Below, piece by piece: positions 16,474 to 25,487 of a stretch of 64,000 nucleotides of DNA (position 1 is its first letter; the number at the start of each line of letters is the position of its first letter). Where the stretch lies: the NCBI GenBank assembly GCA_965660625.1, contig CBFIAR010000014.1:29003-93002 (forward strand), in the 5' to 3' direction. The DNA is from Glaciecola sp965660625 (GTDB lineage: Bacteria; Pseudomonadota; Gammaproteobacteria; Enterobacterales; Alteromonadaceae). The notes below the pieces were generated by a model. That model made no database searches, had not been told where the DNA came from, and was given only the letters and a program-made list of their open reading frames with translations. A program made the translations under genes and the position numbers.

Positions 16474-18144
16474 TTACTCGCCTTTAGCAGCTTTAAATGC
16501 TTCTGCCATCGCACTTGCGAATCCAGCTTCGTCAGTCTTGTTAACGCTATCGATAGCTTCTTTTTCATCAGCCTGATCTTTAGCTTTAACCGAAAGATTA
16601 ACTATGCGGTTTTTACGGTCAACGCCCATGAATTTAGCATCGATTGCATCACCAACCTTCACTACTTCACTCGCATCTTCCACTCTATCGCGTGCAAGGT
16701 CACCAATACGGATATAACCAACAACTTCATCACCAAGTTGCACTGTTACACCTTTAGCATCGGCCTCAGTTACTGTACCGTTAACAATAACACCTTTCTT
16801 GTTATCTGTCAGATACTTATTGAATGGGTCTTCATCAATCTGTTTAACACCTAGTGAGATACGCTCACGCTCTGGGTCAACCTGAAGAACAACAGCTGAT
16901 ATTTCATCACCTTTCTTATAGTCACGAACTGCGTCTTCGCCAGTTTTCTGCCATGATATGTCAGATAAGTGAACAAGGCCGTCAATGCCGCCGTCAAGGC
17001 CGATAAAGATACCGAAGTCAGTAATTGACTTGATCTTACCAGACACTTTGTCACCTTTTTCGTGTGACTTAGCGAAAGTTTCCCAAGGATTGTCGATGCA
17101 CTGCTTAAGACCTAAAGAAATACGACGACGTTCTTCGTCAATTTCAAGTACCATAACTTCAACAACATCACCAAGGTTAACAACTTTAGATGGGTGAATG
17201 TTTTTGTTAGTCCAATCCATTTCTGAAACGTGAACAAGACCTTCAACGCCGTCTTCAATTTCTACGAAGCAACCGTAATCAGTTAGGTTAGTAACAGCAC
17301 CGCTTAACTTAGCGCCTTCTGGATAACGATTAGCAATTTCCTGCCATGGATCGTTGCCCATTTGCTTCATACCTAATGAAACGCGTGATTTTTCTTTATC
17401 AAACTTAAGTACCTTAACGTTGATTTCATCACCAACATTAACGATTTCGCTTGGGTGCTTAACGCGTTTCCAAGCCATATCTGTGATATGTAGAAGACCA
17501 TCTACACCACCTAAGTCTACGAACGCGCCGTAGTCAGTAAGGTTTTTAACGATACCTTTAACTTCATCACCTTCTTCCAAGTTAGAAAGAAGTTGATCAC
17601 GTTCTGCGCTGCTCTCTGCTTCGATAACCGCACGACGAGAAACAACAACGTTATTACGCTTAGCATCAAGCTTAATAACTTTAAATTCTAATTCTTTGCC
17701 TTCAAGGTGAACTGTTTCGCGAACAGGACGAACATCAACGAGTGAACCAGGTAGGAATGCGCGTACAGTATTAACTTCAACTGTGAAACCACCCTTAACC
17801 TTACCGTTAATAATACCTTTAATTGTTTCTTTCTCTTCGTACGCTCTTTCAAGCTCAACCCATGCTTCATGGCGCTTCGCTTTCTCACGAGAAAGAATAG
17901 TTTCACCGAAACCATCTTCAATAGCATCTAATGCAACGTCAACAACATCACCAACAGCGATTTCTAATGAACCGTCAGCCGCTTTAAATTGGTCTACCGG
18001 AATAGCACTTTCTGATTTTAAGCCAGCGTCAACAAGAACAATGTCCTTATCGATTGATACTACTGTACCTTTAACGATTGCGCCTGGGCGAGTTTCTAGC
18101 TGTTGTAAGCTTTCTTCAAAAAGTTGTGCAAAATTTTCAGTCAT
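16474..18144 (-). CDS. rpsA: 30S ribosomal protein S1
   Basis: RNA-binding ribosomal protein needed to recruit most mRNAs. 556 residues (E. coli 557) built of six S1 OB-fold repeats. Repeats 3-6 show the typical GxVxxxxDYGxFV pattern, for example NLTDYGAFVDLGGVDGLLH, NLTDYGCFVEIEDGVEGLVH and SITDFGIFIGLDGG. The cmk-rpsA-ihfB order is conserved. The 87-bp leader holds a 6-bp inverted repeat (CCGTAA/TTACGG, 18168-18193) that may relate to the S1 autoregulation known in E. coli. Confidence 0.97.
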   Translation of the reverse strand: MTENFAQLFEESLQQLETRPGAIVKGTVVSIDKDIVLVDAGLKSESAIPVDQFKAADGSLEIAVGDVVDVALDAIEDGFGETILSREKAKRHEAWVELERAYEEKETIKGIINGKVKGGFTVEVNTVRAFLPGSLVDVRPVRETVHLEGKELEFKVIKLDAKRNNVVVSRRAVIEAESSAERDQLLSNLEEGDEVKGIVKNLTDYGAFVDLGGVDGLLHITDMAWKRVKHPSEIVNVGDEINVKVLKFDKEKSRVSLGMKQMGNDPWQEIANRYPEGAKLSGAVTNLTDYGCFVEIEDGVEGLVHVSEMDWTNKNIHPSKVVNLGDVVEVMVLEIDEERRRISLGLKQCIDNPWETFAKSHEKGDKVSGKIKSITDFGIFIGLDGGIDGLVHLSDISWQKTGEDAVRDYKKGDEISAVVLQVDPERERISLGVKQIDEDPFNKYLTDNKKGVIVNGTVTEADAKGVTVQLGDEVVGYIRIGDLARDRVEDASEVVKVGDAIDAKFMGVDRKNRIVNLSVKAKDQADEKEAIDSVNKTDEAGFASAMAEAFKAAKGE

Positions 18145-18231
18145 TTTATTTGATATTCTTTTTTAGACCGTAACATCATCCATAGAATTACGGGGTTGTT
18201 AGTAATACAGTCGTCTTCCTGATAACTGTCT

Positions 18232-18918
18232 TTAAACATCGTCGCCAAACAATTTGGATTCAATGAAATTCTTTGCCTTATCAAGCACTTGATTTATACC
18301 TAAAGAGGTTGAATCAATTACCAAAGCGTCACTTGCTGCCACTAAAGGAGCCACGGAACGATTCGAATCACGCTCATCACGAGCCTGTATATCTGATAAA
18401 AGGCGCGGAAGTTTAACATCATGGCCCTTTAGTTTCAACTGATCGTATCGTCTTTGCGCTCGCGATTCGGCACTTGCTGTCAAAAATATCTTTACGTCTG
18501 CATTTGGGAACACAACGGTACCCATATCTCTGCCGTCTGCAATAAGTCCTGGTGCTTCAGCAAAAGCACGTTGCCTTCTTAATAATGCTTCTCTTACGGT
18601 AGGTAACGCAGCAACTTTCGATGCAATTGAGCCCACTTCTTCAGTACGAATATCGTCAGTAACATCCTCGCCTTCGAGTATCACTCTCGTCACTCCGTTT
18701 TGAGTGTCGAAAGTGACATCTAAGCTAGCGGCTAAAGGTACGATCCCAACTTCGTCATCAGGCTCAATACCATGGTGAGTTGTTGCGACAGCCAATACCC
18801 TATAAATTGCGCCACTGTCTAAAAATTGCCACCGATAATGCTCAGCTAAAAGCGTGCTTAGCGTTCCCTTTCCTGCACCGCTCGGTCCGTCAACAGTTAC
18901 TACTGGCACCTTCTGCAT
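18232..18918 (-). CDS. cmk: Cytidylate kinase
   Basis: Phosphorylates CMP and dCMP. 228 residues from the start chosen here. The P-loop is DGPSGAGKGTL, with LDSGAIYRVLA and GRDMGTVVFPNA for substrate binding. An upstream in-frame ATG would add 13 residues, but the internal ATG at 18918 has a good ribosome site (GGAG seven bases ahead) and aligns with the family N-terminus. It lies between aroA and rpsA. Confidence 0.95.
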   Translation of the reverse strand: MQKVPVVTVDGPSGAGKGTLSTLLAEHYRWQFLDSGAIYRVLAVATTHHGIEPDDEVGIVPLAASLDVTFDTQNGVTRVILEGEDVTDDIRTEEVGSIASKVAALPTVREALLRRQRAFAEAPGLIADGRDMGTVVFPNADVKIFLTASAESRAQRRYDQLKLKGHDVKLPRLLSDIQARDERDSNRSVAPLVAASDALVIDSTSLGINQVLDKAKNFIESKLFGDDV

Positions 18919-19044
18919 AATTACTCCATTATGTTTGATGGCCAAAAAACGCGGCAATTATACGCGCATAAGCGAACAGTGCAATCCCTTATCAGCATTG
19001 CACTATTCGCCCGTCAGTATATTCGAGATTGATACCTAAATTAA

Positions 19045-20325
19045 TTACTTGGCTATTTTTCGAAACTCATCGAAATAGGTCGGAAATGTTTTCGCCGTGC
19101 ATCCTGGATCATTAATAGTAATCCCTGCCTCACCAAGCGCTAGCAAAGAGAAGCACATCGCCATGCGATGATCATTATAGGTATCTATCGCAGCATGCTT
19201 CAACTGTTCTGGGGCTGTTATTGAAATATAATCACGCCCTTCTTCAACAATAGCACCCACCTTTTTTAATTCGGTTGCCATTGCATGCAGACGATCAGTT
19301 TCTTTCACGCGCCAATTGTAAACATTAGAAATACGTGTGGTTCCTGTGGCAAATAACGCGGTTGTGGCGATTGTCATTGCCGCATCAGGAATGTGGTTCA
19401 TATCCATGTTGACTGCAAACAAAGGCGCGCCCGTTACCGCTATAAAATTATCGCCCCAAGTTACTTTCGCACCCATTTTTTCAAGCACATCAGCAAATGC
19501 GATATCACCTTGTATAGAGGCTTGACCTACGCCAGTGACTTTTACAGTGCCTCCCTTTATGGCAGCTGCAGCTAAAAAATACGAGGCTGATGAGGCATCA
19601 CCTTCAACCAAGAATGTACCCGGTGACCGATAACACTGGTTTGCACCAATAACAAACGATTTATAATTATTATTAATCACGCTTACACCAAAACTTTGCA
19701 TTGTTTTGAGCGTGATATCGATATACGGCTTGGAAACAAGCTCGCCAATAATATTTATGCTTACTTCATGTTCGAGTAAAGGAGAAGCCATTAACAATGC
19801 AGTTAAAAACTGACTTGAAACGGAGCCGTCTATGTTAAATGAATTTGTTTTTAATGCTCTTCCTTTAATCCGCAGCGGAGGAAAACCGTTATTTTTCAGA
19901 TAGTTGATATCCGCACCAGCATGAAGTAGTTCGTCAACTAAATCACCGATAGGACGCTCTTCCATACGAGGTTCGCCAGTGAGTTCAACGTCGACCTCGG
20001 AAAATGCAAGCGCTGCACATAGCGGACGCATTGCAGTCCCAGCATTGCCGAGAAATAATGACAGAGGCTTTATCGTCGAAAACTTACCACCTAGACCATG
20101 CACCTTGCATTCGGTTTTATCATCGTTTAATTGATAACTCACTCCCAGCTTTGTCAGCGCAGTCAACATGTGTTTTATATCATCACTGTCCAATAAATTC
20201 GTCAATGTTGTTGTGCCAGTTGCCAAAGCGGCCAGCAAAAGTGCTCTGTTAGATAAACTTTTAGATCCAGGGACGTTTATCTCGCCATCAACATGGCAAA
20301 TGGGCTCAAGAGTCAAACTGTCCAT
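19045..20325 (-). CDS. aroA: EPSP synthase
   Basis: 3-phosphoshikimate 1-carboxyvinyltransferase of the shikimate pathway. 426 residues. Motifs include NVPGSKSLSNRALLLAALA, LGNAGTAMRPL (the glyphosate-contact region, class I type), GDASSASYFLAAAAI and YNWRVKETDRLHAMATELKKVG. The ATG directly abuts the serC stop. The serC-aroA pairing is the same as in E. coli, linking serine/PLP and aromatic synthesis. Confidence 0.97.
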   Translation of the reverse strand: MDSLTLEPICHVDGEINVPGSKSLSNRALLLAALATGTTTLTNLLDSDDIKHMLTALTKLGVSYQLNDDKTECKVHGLGGKFSTIKPLSLFLGNAGTAMRPLCAALAFSEVDVELTGEPRMEERPIGDLVDELLHAGADINYLKNNGFPPLRIKGRALKTNSFNIDGSVSSQFLTALLMASPLLEHEVSINIIGELVSKPYIDITLKTMQSFGVSVINNNYKSFVIGANQCYRSPGTFLVEGDASSASYFLAAAAIKGGTVKVTGVGQASIQGDIAFADVLEKMGAKVTWGDNFIAVTGAPLFAVNMDMNHIPDAAMTIATTALFATGTTRISNVYNWRVKETDRLHAMATELKKVGAIVEEGRDYISITAPEQLKHAAIDTYNDHRMAMCFSLLALGEAGITINDPGCTAKTFPTYFDEFRKIAK

Positions 20326-21423
20326 CTATCCGTTATTCCTTTCAAATTCTTTCATAAAGTCAGCCAAGGCCTGGGCGCCGGCTAATGGCATTGCGTTGTA
20401 TATACTGGCGCGCATACCGCCAACAGCTCTATGTCCTTTTAACGCAACTAGGCCGTTTGATTCTGCTTGTTTAAGAAATAAGTCGTTCAAGCTCTCATCA
20501 CTCAATTTGAACGTCACATTCATTTTTGAGCGATAATCATCATGAACGTTATTTTTGTAAAAGCCCGTTGCGTCAATTTGATTATACAAAACTTGGCTTT
20601 TCTGTTTATTAACTCGGGCAATATCTGTTAAGCCGCCTTGCGCTTTTAACCACTTAAAAACCAGCCCCGCTAAATACCACGAGAACGTCGGCGGCGTGTT
20701 ATACATTGAGCCACTTTCTGCTTGTAACTTATAATTAAAGATCGCTGGCGTATCTTTTCTAGCGAACCCGATCAGATCATTTCGCACAATAACCACTGAC
20801 AAGCCTGATGGCCCAATATTCTTTTGTGCACCAGCATAAATAATACCAAAATCTTTAATATTGAGTGGCTTTGACAAAATATTTGATGACATGTCGGCTA
20901 CAATCGGAACGTTACCGCTCTGTGACTTGGGCACCCAGTCGATTTCAATACCATCTACCGTTTCGTTTGTGCAGTAATGAAAATAACCAGGTTCTTCCGC
21001 TATCGACCACTCATCCTGCTTCGGTACATACATTTTGCCTTCAATTTCTTTACTTGTGGCAACAATACTGCTTCTGCAAAATTTTTGTGCTTCCTCTTCG
21101 GCCCCAACAGACCATTGACCGGTCACTAAATGCTGGCTTAAATCGGATGATTTTGAAATATTTAGCGGCACAGCAGAAAACTGAGCCCTACCACCACCAT
21201 GCATAAACAATACAGTGTAATTAGCAGGTATTTGCAGTAACTCTCGAAGATCGGCTTCGGCTTGCTCTGCAACCTCCATAAAAGGCTTACCACGGTGACT
21301 CACCTCCATCACTGACGTGCCTGAGCACTGCCAATTGATGAGTTCTTCTTGAGCTTGCTGCATAACTTCTTGCGGAAGCATTGCTGGCCCAGCACTAAAA
21401 TTAAATATATTTTGCATTGACAT
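20326..21423 (-). CDS. serC: Phosphoserine/phosphohydroxythreonine aminotransferase
   Basis: PLP enzyme of serine synthesis that also serves pyridoxal 5'-phosphate synthesis. 365 residues. The N-terminus FNFSAGPAMLPQEVM and the PLP-lysine segment YAGAQKNIGPSGL are clear, as is the end (LKGHRAVGGMRASIYNAM). The gyrA terminator hairpin sits about 18 bases before its start, so serC is presumably expressed by read-through or from a promoter near the gyrA end. Confidence 0.97.
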   Translation of the reverse strand: MSMQNIFNFSAGPAMLPQEVMQQAQEELINWQCSGTSVMEVSHRGKPFMEVAEQAEADLRELLQIPANYTVLFMHGGGRAQFSAVPLNISKSSDLSQHLVTGQWSVGAEEEAQKFCRSSIVATSKEIEGKMYVPKQDEWSIAEEPGYFHYCTNETVDGIEIDWVPKSQSGNVPIVADMSSNILSKPLNIKDFGIIYAGAQKNIGPSGLSVVIVRNDLIGFARKDTPAIFNYKLQAESGSMYNTPPTFSWYLAGLVFKWLKAQGGLTDIARVNKQKSQVLYNQIDATGFYKNNVHDDYRSKMNVTFKLSDESLNDLFLKQAESNGLVALKGHRAVGGMRASIYNAMPLAGAQALADFMKEFERNNG

Positions 21424-21431
21424 TCATCTTC

Positions 21432-21465
21432 CAAAAACAAGATAAGCGGCAAACCGCCGCTTATC
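21432..21465 (-). terminator. Terminator between gyrA and serC
   Basis: On the minus strand GATAAGCGGC / GCCGCTTATC is a perfect 10-bp stem with loop GGTTT, followed by TTGTTTTTGG. It lies between the gyrA stop and the serC ribosome site (GGAAG), so it ends or attenuates transcription entering serC. Confidence 0.85.
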
Positions 21466-21504
21466 TATACTCTACAATTAATTACCTTACTGCGGAATTA
21501 ATGG

Positions 21505-24144
21505 TTATTCTGAATCGCTTGGCGCATCCGCTTCAGGTATTTCACCGGATGAATCTGTTTCAACAGACTCTGCAGTTGCTTCAACTGATTCTCCGTCTAG
21601 GTCTTCTAACTCTTCTTGTTCAAGCTCATCAATACGCTGCAGACCAACCACTAATTCATCTTCAGCTGTTCTAATTAGTCGAACACCTTGGGTATTACGA
21701 CCAACAGTAGATACCTCAGAAGCGCGGGTTCTCACAAGCGTTCCTTGGTCACTGATCAACATAATCTCTTTACTTTCGTCTACCTGAATAGCGCCAACAA
21801 CGAGACCATTTCGCTCAGAAACTTTTATAGAAACAACACCTTTGGTTGCCCTGCTCTTCGCTGGATATTGTTCTATTGGTGTGCGTTTTCCAAAGCCGTT
21901 TTCTGTTGCGGTCAGGATATCTCCTTCGCCTTTTGGAACAATAAGAGAAACCACTCTTTCGGTTTCCATTAAACGAATACCACGAACACCTGTTGCTGTT
22001 CTGCCCATCGGACGTACCTGGTCTTCGCTAAATCTCACTACCTTACCAGCGTCAGAGAACAGCATAATTTCGCTTTCTCCATCCGTTAAATCGACACCTA
22101 TCAATTCGTTTCCATCATTCAAATTAACCGCAATGATGCCGTTAGCTCTTGGGCGTGAATATTGCGTCAATTCAGTTTTCTTCACCGTACCGTTTGTTGT
22201 AGCCATAAACACAAATTTACCTGCTTCAAATTCCTGAATCGGTAAAATCGCAGTAATACGTTCACCTTCTTCCAGTGGAAGAATGTTAACAATTGGACGA
22301 CCACGCGCATTCCTGCTTGCTAATGGTAGTTGATAAACTTTAAGCCAATATAATCTGCCCCTTGTAGAGAAGCAAAGTATATGATCATGCGTATTAGCGA
22401 CCAATAATTTCTCAATAAAGTCTTCGCCTTTCATCTTGGTTGCCGACTTACCCTTACCGCCGCGTCTTTGTGCTTCGTAGTCAGACAATTTTTGATACTT
22501 GACATAGCCTTCACGCGAAAGTGTCACAACAACGTCTTCTCGCTCTATTAAATCTTCAATGTCAATATCATGAGTCGCTGCAGTGATTTCTGTGCGGCGC
22601 TCGTCACCAAATTCATCGCGAACCGCTTCTAATTCTTCACGAATTATTTCCATTAAACGCTCTGAACTTGCCAAAATGTGTAACAATTCTGCAATGGTAT
22701 CAAGAAGTGCTTTATATTCATCGAGGATTTTATCGTGCTCTAGACCTGTCAGTTTATTCAAGCGTAAATCAAGGATAGCTTGAGCTTGTTCTTCTGTTAA
22801 GAAATACTGGCCATCTCGAATACCAAACTCTGGCGCTAACCAGTCAGGTCTAGCTGCGTCATTCCCTGCTCTCGAAAGCATTTCAGCTACATCGCCTAAA
22901 TTCCAGCCTTGTGCTACGAGTGATTTCTTAGCGTCAGACGGGCTTTGAGATGCTTTGATCAATTCGATGATAGGATCGATATTGACCAGAGCGATGGCTA
23001 AGCCTTCAAGAATATGCGCTCGGTCACGTGCTTTTTTCAACTCAAAGACAGTTCTTCGCGTCACAACTTCACGGCGATGCAGAATGAATTTCTGTAAAAT
23101 GTCTTTAAGGTTAAAAATGCGAGGTTGTTTATTGTCCAACGCAACCATATTGATACCAAACACGGTTTGTAACTGAGTGTTGGCATACAAGTGATTGAGC
23201 AGCACTTCGCCTGACTCGTTGCGCTTAACTTCAATAACGATGCGCATACCATCTTTATCAGACTCGTCTCGCAGAGCTGAAACACCTTCGATTCGCTTTT
23301 CTTTAACTAAGTCAGCTATTTTTTCGATGAGGCGTGCTTTATTTACTTGGTAAGGCAATTCGTGGACGATAATTGTCTCTTTACCATTATCTTCTTGCTC
23401 GATTTCAGCTCTAGCACGCAGATAAATTTTACCACGTCCTGTTTTATAAGCTTCGACAATACCTTTGCGCCCGCTGATGATTGCGGCAGTCGGAAAATCT
23501 GGCCCTGGAATAATTTCCAATAATTCATCGATACTTAATTCAGGGTTGTTAATTAATTCGATACAACCATTGATGACTTCAGTGAGGTTATGAGGCGGAA
23601 TATTCGTCGCCATACCCACAGCAATACCAGAAGATCCGTTGACTAAAAGGTTCGGTACTTTAGTAGGTAAAACCTCAGGAATATGTTCCTGACCATCATA
23701 GTTAGGTACAAAATTAACTGTTTCTTTTTCTAAATCCGCTAGCAATTCATGAGCAATTTTTGCCATTCGAATTTCGGTATAACGCATTGCTGCAGCCGAA
23801 TCACCATCAACGGAACCGAAGTTTCCTTGGCCATCGACAAGCATGTAGCGTAATGAAAAATGTTGCGCCATGCGAACGATAGTGTCATACACTGCTGAAT
23901 CACCGTGAGGGTGATATTTACCAATGACGTCGCCGACGACACGGGCTGATTTTTTATAGGGCTTGTTGAAATCGTTTTTCAACTCGTTCATCGCAAATAA
24001 AACGCGTCTGTGAACTGGTTTTAAGCCATCTCTTACGTCTGGAAGAGCACGACCAACGATGACGCTCATCGCATAATCTAGGTAAGAGTTTTTTAATTCA
24101 TCTTCGATATTAATCGGCAGGATTTCTTTAGCGTTATCAGTCAT
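21505..24144 (-). CDS. gyrA: DNA gyrase subunit A
   Basis: Breakage-reunion subunit of gyrase. With the ATG at 24144, numbering matches E. coli: Ser83 and Asp87 in HGDSAVYD (wild-type at the quinolone positions) and catalytic Tyr122 in AMRYTEI. A GTG three codons upstream sits too close to the AAGGA ribosome site to be the start. The C-terminal beta-pinwheel has the GyrA box QRRGGKGKS and ends in an acidic tail (about the last 50 residues rich in Glu, Asp and Ser). Length 879 residues. Confidence 0.97.
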   Translation of the reverse strand: MTDNAKEILPINIEDELKNSYLDYAMSVIVGRALPDVRDGLKPVHRRVLFAMNELKNDFNKPYKKSARVVGDVIGKYHPHGDSAVYDTIVRMAQHFSLRYMLVDGQGNFGSVDGDSAAAMRYTEIRMAKIAHELLADLEKETVNFVPNYDGQEHIPEVLPTKVPNLLVNGSSGIAVGMATNIPPHNLTEVINGCIELINNPELSIDELLEIIPGPDFPTAAIISGRKGIVEAYKTGRGKIYLRARAEIEQEDNGKETIIVHELPYQVNKARLIEKIADLVKEKRIEGVSALRDESDKDGMRIVIEVKRNESGEVLLNHLYANTQLQTVFGINMVALDNKQPRIFNLKDILQKFILHRREVVTRRTVFELKKARDRAHILEGLAIALVNIDPIIELIKASQSPSDAKKSLVAQGWNLGDVAEMLSRAGNDAARPDWLAPEFGIRDGQYFLTEEQAQAILDLRLNKLTGLEHDKILDEYKALLDTIAELLHILASSERLMEIIREELEAVRDEFGDERRTEITAATHDIDIEDLIEREDVVVTLSREGYVKYQKLSDYEAQRRGGKGKSATKMKGEDFIEKLLVANTHDHILCFSTRGRLYWLKVYQLPLASRNARGRPIVNILPLEEGERITAILPIQEFEAGKFVFMATTNGTVKKTELTQYSRPRANGIIAVNLNDGNELIGVDLTDGESEIMLFSDAGKVVRFSEDQVRPMGRTATGVRGIRLMETERVVSLIVPKGEGDILTATENGFGKRTPIEQYPAKSRATKGVVSIKVSERNGLVVGAIQVDESKEIMLISDQGTLVRTRASEVSTVGRNTQGVRLIRTAEDELVVGLQRIDELEQEELEDLDGESVEATAESVETDSSGEIPEADAPSDSE

Positions 24145-24384
24145 GAACTGCACTGTCCTTTATTATTTGTAGAGCATTTATCAACTGATGCTATCCATTC
24201 TATAAATAGACGTTGATCTGACATAAATGGCTCACTTGTTATTTTAGCCAAGGTTGGCAGGTAGATATTATCATTAAGACTGCGGAATATGTAGATGTAT
24301 GTCATAATAATTCCCATAAAAATTGTCAGTCGATATACTTAACTGTGTTAAGGGCTGAAATAACAAGAATTCTTTGGGGATGAC

Positions 24385-25095
24385 ATGACCACAGTTAATG
24401 TTGATAACAATGAAATTGACAAGTTTTCCGCTTTAGCATCCAAATGGTGGGATCTTAATGGTGAGTTTAAACCGCTTCATGATATAAATCCGGGACGACT
24501 CTCTTTTATAGTAGAAAAGTCAAAAGGCTTAGCCTCAAAAGAGATATTAGACGTAGGATGCGGCGGCGGAATTTTAGCCGAGTCTATGGCTCAATATGGT
24601 GCACATGTGACCGGTATCGATTTAGCCAAAGATTCGTTAGACGTTGCTAAATTGCATGGCCTCGAATCTGGCGTAAGCGTGAATTATGAACTGACCAGTG
24701 CAGAAGAGTTTGCGCGTGCATTTCCTGAGAGTAAAGATATTGTTACCTGCCTAGAGATGCTCGAGCATGTTCCTGACCCGGCTTCTGTTATTCAAGCCTG
24801 TGCCGATATTGTAAAGCCAGGAGGACGCGTATTTTTCTCAACGATTAATAGAAACATGAAATCCTGGGTCATGGCAATATTAGGTGCTGAGTATGTGCTT
24901 AACTTAGTACCTAAAGGCACCCACAAGCATAACAAGTTTATTACGCCGGCTGAAATGACCCGCTGGATAGACAATACAACGTTAGTCCCGAGAGAAGTAA
25001 CAGGGCTACATCTTAACCCGCTAAGTAATACCTATTACCTGTCGAATAAGAACGTAGATGTTAACTATATATTGTATTGCGACAAACCGCTTTAA
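24385..25095 (+). CDS. ubiG: Ubiquinone biosynthesis O-methyltransferase
   Basis: SAM-dependent enzyme performing both O-methylations of ubiquinone synthesis. 236 residues. N-terminal KFSALASKWWDLNGEFKPLH, SAM motif I ILDVGCGGGILAE, then CLEMLEHVPDP and a late GTHKHNKFI segment, all diagnostic of UbiG. It is divergent from gyrA, as in E. coli. Ribosome site GGGGATG precedes the start. Confidence 0.96.
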   Translation: MTTVNVDNNEIDKFSALASKWWDLNGEFKPLHDINPGRLSFIVEKSKGLASKEILDVGCGGGILAESMAQYGAHVTGIDLAKDSLDVAKLHGLESGVSVNYELTSAEEFARAFPESKDIVTCLEMLEHVPDPASVIQACADIVKPGGRVFFSTINRNMKSWVMAILGAEYVLNLVPKGTHKHNKFITPAEMTRWIDNTTLVPREVTGLHLNPLSNTYYLSNKNVDVNYILYCDKPL

Positions 25096-25308
25096 CCACA
25101 ATATCTAGTGGCTTTTATAGAAATCAATACTAGATACCGGATTACGTTAAAACAAAAACGTATAAAAAAACCTTTTTTAGATTAATTTATTTTACTGAAA
25201 AATAAATTAATCTAATGCAGTTGAATCCTATATAAGTGCGCTAATTTAGTGTCGTTCACGTTAGCCCCTACTAACTGCAACAATCTCTAGTAACAAACCT
25301 GCACAAAA

Positions 25309-25324
25309 ACACTATATGTTGGGT
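25309..25324 (+). promoter_or_regulatory. NrdR box 1 upstream of nrdA
   Basis: ACACTATATGTTGGGT fits the palindromic NrdR consensus (ACAC, AT-rich centre, GTGT) well in its left half. It is paired with box 2, 33 bp away centre to centre, about three helical turns. Confidence 0.65.
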
Positions 25325-25341
25325 TGCATCCAAGCCAAAAC

Positions 25342-25357
25342 AACACTATCTTGTGTT
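25342..25357 (+). promoter_or_regulatory. NrdR box 2 upstream of nrdA
   Basis: AACACTATCTTGTGTT is a near-perfect ACAC..GTGT palindrome. Two such boxes at this spacing are the usual binding unit for the ATP/dATP-sensing repressor NrdR. Confidence 0.7.
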
Positions 25358-25487
25358 CATCCACAGCCAAGCACGGCATATTAAGTATAAAACTATACTC
25401 AATCATGCAGTGTTAACAAGGCAAGGATTTAAAGGATTTTAAATCACGCTATATAACTAGGCGCAGACCAAAGAGCGATAATAAATA

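Larger units (their letters stand above)
25096..25487 (+). other. 392-bp regulatory region upstream of nrdA
   Basis: No ORF is seen. From left to right it holds a long AT-rich inverted repeat (TAGATTAATTTATT at 25178-25191 and its exact complement at 25201-25214, loop nine bases), two NrdR-like boxes (25309-25357), and a sequence one base off a DnaA box (TCATCCACA, 25357-25365). DnaA control of nrdAB is known in E. coli. The nrdA promoter must lie nearby, but I could not fix it. Confidence 0.5.

Noticed and set aside
24145..24153. GTG start of gyrA three codons upstream
   Set aside because: Only two bases separate it from the AAGGA ribosome site, and the ATG at 24144 restores exact E. coli numbering (Ser83, Tyr122).
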